Translations under genes and position numbers: made by a program
In this document: in pieces, positions 60,805 to 64,000 of the stretch
Layout: every line of letters starts with the position of its first letter
Position numbering within the stretch: position 1 is the first letter of the stretch
The notes under the pieces: model-generated
Told to the model about the DNA's origin: nothing
What the model saw: the letters and a program-made list of their open reading frames with translations, nothing else
Database searches by the model: none
Source: Dimorphilus gyrociliatus
Lineage: Eukaryota > Annelida > Polychaeta > Dinophilidae
Length of the DNA: 64,000 nt
Reading direction: 5' to 3'
Assembly (NCBI GenBank): GCA_904063045.1
Contig: CAJFCJ010000014.1
Span: 930,001-994,000, forward strand

Positions 60805-62850
60805 TCATATTCTTTTAATGTCTACAAAATAAAAGTATCATATGCTACATTGCTATATATAATATAGATAAATAAGGAAAAGCGTAATCCTTCCATACTA
60901 AAGTCTATTTTTGATTATGTTCTGAATATTTATATTATAAAGAAATCTATTCTAAGAAATTCCCCAACACTAGTAACAAATAGAAACTTTGAAAGCCTAT
61001 TTTTTACCCAATAAAAGCATCAAGTAAGAGCAATATCTCAAAATAAGGATGAATACTATTGAATATTCATAACTGCTTTTTATAGTGTTTATAAAAAATT
61101 AGAATCAGACCAACACAACAAAATAGAAAAATAACAATAAAATAACATGTACGTACCTAAAATTAGCCTATTAAGAAAATGATAGAGAAACACAGAGAGA
61201 GAGAGAGAGAGAGAGCGACCGAAAGAAAGAGAGGAGGGGGTAGGGAGAAATGGAAGAAAAGGGAGAATTATTTTCATAGATAAGATAGTTATTTAAAAAG
61301 ATTTCTTCTGGTCGATATGGAAGAAAAAATGTTGGCAATTGATAAAAGATTAGATAAGATTGAATAAAGAAAAAACGCGATTGAATAAAATGAAGTTAAC
61401 ATGTCAATTAAAAAGTTGTCAACATATTATATAATCGATTTAAAAGAGAAAGAGAAAAGAGAGAGAGAGAGAGAAAAGTATACTATGTTGATTATATGAA
61501 AAAGCAATCTATCGCTAACTGATAAGAGATTGTTGTTATGTAGTTTAACTTAAAAACTATGATTTGGTAATATCAAGTAGAAACACAAAGCTATAATATT
61601 ATAAATGTAGAACTGTATAAATAAGGGATATTTTCCGTGTCAATAAGAATAACATTTGAAAATCCTTATCTCCTTGATAAAAATCTTTACCTCTTCCTCT
61701 TTCGATAGATATTTAAGCAAGAGTTTCCTGTTTGGATATACTTTTCAGGGATTGTTTATACACCTTTTATTACTTTTAACATTAATTTATAATTAATTTA
61801 GTAATGATTTTATCATTATATCTTTGTCATTCCAAATTAGAAAACTATGTAATGGAAGACATTAAGAAATGATAAATCTAATTGATCGTTTTCTCTGATA
61901 TTTAAATATAAAGATCATCTATGTATTCAGTATAAATTGATATATATATATATAGTATATACTGTAAACGTTGTGAATATAACATCATTATATGAATAAA
62001 GCAGGAAATCGGTTAGAAGAGGAAGAAGGAACCAGCGGGTTTCTCTAATTATAACTCTGCCAGCTCCTTCCTAAAATCGTTACATTTTCTTTATAATGAA
62101 CTCGAGGTTCATGAACGGTTTATTTTTTGTGTTCTAATCGATAAATATTTTCAAAATATATCTATTTTTAAACATTTATACAATGTCATATGTAAATATT
62201 AAAATATCACCCCACTTATGAATATTCATAATAAAAGATCTTTCTATGTTATTGATTTTAATTTCTTTATATGAATTTTAAAAGCTTCTATAAGAACATG
62301 TCATATGTATTTGTATGCATATATATATATATGTCATAGAACGTAGTAGCCCTTATTTAACGACGTTATTAATACTTTCTCGATACTATATACAAAAGTG
62401 TCAATTAGAACAAAGATAATGAAGTCTTATCAGTCAAGACTGTCATTTTTAATATAGTAAAGGAGGAAATTTACTTACTTTTTTCCCTATAAAGCTAAAA
62501 TAATACCTCTAGTTGTTTTTTTATATAAAAAAACGAAAATAGAATATTAAAAAGTTATTTTCCTTTTTCTGATACTTTTATACGAATAATCTAGCCAGGT
62601 TTAATTACAGTTATTGTTATAGAACATATCAATTTACATTATTATTTCTACATAATTGAATAAAGGTTAGTCGAGGAGACTGTTGTTGTATAGGATATCA
62701 ATACAATAAAGTTTTCCCCCTTTCTCTTTTATCTATAAGCTTGAAAAAAAGACGAGAAAAAGAAAAAAGAAAAAAATGAAAGAAAGGAAGATAGAGAACG
62801 GTGACGACAGAATAAGGTTGATTATGGGAAAATTTTCTATCGTACAAAAG

Positions 62851-62897
<47 letters not shown>

Positions 62898-64000
62898 GAA
62901 CGAGAGAACAACAACAACAACAACAACGAGCGAACAGTTTACAACACTTTTTACTATCGCACTTAAATAGAAAAAAAAAAGTAAATAAGAAATGTTGCAA
63001 TTTATTTTTCACTTGAAAAAAAGTCGATTTATTTTCTTTATAAAAAAAAAAAATACATTTTTTTTAAGAGACGGAAAACAAAATGAAGAGAAGGAGGAAG
63101 CCGGTTTTGAATACTATTTAAAATAATTAATTAAATATTTTCAAAACTATTCAAAAATTGTTTTTAACACTTTTTGTGAATATAGTTTTTTTTTATTTGT
63201 TGATTGTTAAATGTATATAGAAACATCAAGGACTAGAAAAATAAATAAATAATAAACTATGTTGGTTAATGATGTTACTTTATGCCTTTTCTTCTTCTTT
63301 TTCCTTTACGTTAAACCTATATTAGTAATATTTATCTCTTGTTGTAATTTAATATAGGCTTTATCAACGAGTACCAATAAGACTAGAAAACTTATTTTGA
63401 TTGCTTTTTCTTCTCTCTCTCGCTCTCTCTCTTTGCTTATTTCTAAAAATAAAATGTAGCTGTACATGAAAACTACTAAAAATAAAAATATCTTAAGTCT
63501 TTCGTTGTAAATGTCCATTGAAACTATTTACGAATCGCAATAGATACTAAATACTTAAATCTACAAGAAACAAGTGAAGAAATACTACCAAACAAGTTAG
63601 GCCATCTAGTGGTTATTAATAGAAATAGTTGCGAATCTATCACTGCTGTTATTACCTATATTCAATACATTCCCTTATAGATAGGATCTTTTAAAGAAGA
63701 GAGGGATAAATTGTTGAAAGGATAATTAATATTCTTATCAATATTGAAAAAACTCTCTATTCTTTACTTGATTTTTATTTAGCTTCAACGTATACTGTTT
63801 GTAATTGGAATACTATATAATTATTCAAAATTTTAAAGTAATTAGCCCAGCTGGAGACGATCTCGTGTGGCTTTCACTTTTAATTTTTATCAAAGATTAG
63901 TGATTATATTCTCTTTTAATATAGAAGAAAACTCTATTATAGAAGAAGAAAGAAGAAGAAGATTAATTCCCCACTCTCCAAGTATTTTTGATATTACCCT
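60805..64000. repeat. AT-rich right end without recognised genes
   Basis: 3.2 kb of A/T-rich low-complexity DNA. Microsatellites: (GA)n at 61194-61215, GA at 61443-61475, a (GA)n block at 62854-62889 followed by (ACA)n at 62907-62927, and a TATATA tract at 61940-61962. Frames within these (for example 62698-63012 minus, 62776-62970 plus) are repeat artefacts. A CTCF-like CCACTAGATGGC (minus) lies at 63602-63613. No exon of a flanking gene recognised. Confidence 0.5.
63600..63614 (-). promoter_or_regulatory. CTCF-like motif CCACTAGATGGC
   Basis: On the minus strand the sequence AACCACTAGATGGCC fits the bilaterian CTCF core (CCASYAGRKGGC) at every core position. It is the best of about ten GCCATCT-containing spacer elements in the window. 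An insulator role is only inferred. Confidence 0.4.

Noticed and set aside
62698-63012. Frames over the (GA)n(ACA)n block at the right end
   Set aside because: Pure repeat translation (Ser-Leu and Arg-Glu runs) with no homology.

Overview
The window is 64 kb of nuclear DNA from a small-genome invertebrate. The sequence is AT-rich and full of (AT)n, (GA)n and (CT)n microsatellites. Genes are intron-containing with GT-AG introns, mostly 50-150 bp, and intergenic spacers are short except around one homeobox locus. The gene set (Globin X, CATSPERB, AK5, YY1, ANGEL, ABHD11, GCHFR, apterous/Lhx2/9) is bilaterian. The short introns and retained CatSper and Globin X genes suggest a lophotrochozoan such as an annelid with a compact genome (a Dimorphilus-like animal). 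That assignment is an inference. All exon structures below were assembled by hand from splice sites, reading phase and family resemblance.

Layout. 1-2.7 kb: two tandem CAP-superfamily (GAPR-1/GLIPR2-like) genes; the first ends in a CaaX box. 3.3-4.5 kb (-): a single-exon EOGT-like (GT61) membrane glycosyltransferase without the usual HGAG motif. 5.3-6.4 kb (+): a secreted S1 serine protease. 6.5-7.0 kb (-): a small secreted Ser-Gly/acidic protein. 7.6-9.8 kb (-): a BTB-BACK-Kelch protein closest to IVNS1ABP. 11.7-13.1 kb (-): RBM34/Nop12-like. 13.8-17.8 kb (+): CATSPERB in 18 exons. 17.9-22.1 kb (-): a three-domain AK5 ending 122 bp from CATSPERB. 22.5-24.4 kb (+): YY1, head to head with AK5, with clusters of its own binding motif at the start codon and in intron 1.

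26.9-30.9 kb (+): two tandem Globin X genes with N-terminal acylation signals. 31.0-32.8 kb (-): an ANGEL2-like CCR4-family protein, head to head with ABHD11 (33.3-34.3 kb, +). 34.3-41.4 kb: a gene-poor spacer that becomes GC-rich towards 41.4 kb. 41.4-48.1 kb (+) and 49.5-53.3 kb (-): two apterous/Lhx2/9 LIM-homeobox paralogues, tail to tail. 54.7 kb (+): the start of a single-pass membrane protein that runs into a 402-base assembly gap; the RMDN gene (59.1-55.6 kb, -) enters the same gap from the other side. 59.4-60.8 kb (+): two tandem GTP cyclohydrolase I feedback regulatory protein genes. 60.8-64 kb: no gene seen.

There is no operon or mobile-element system. The recurring theme is local duplication followed by divergence (CAP, Globin X, Lhx2/9, GFRP, and the repeated kinase domains of AK5). 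Two adjacent genes (CATSPERB, AK5) have plausible sperm-flagellar roles. I found no tRNA, rRNA or CRISPR array and no intact transposon.
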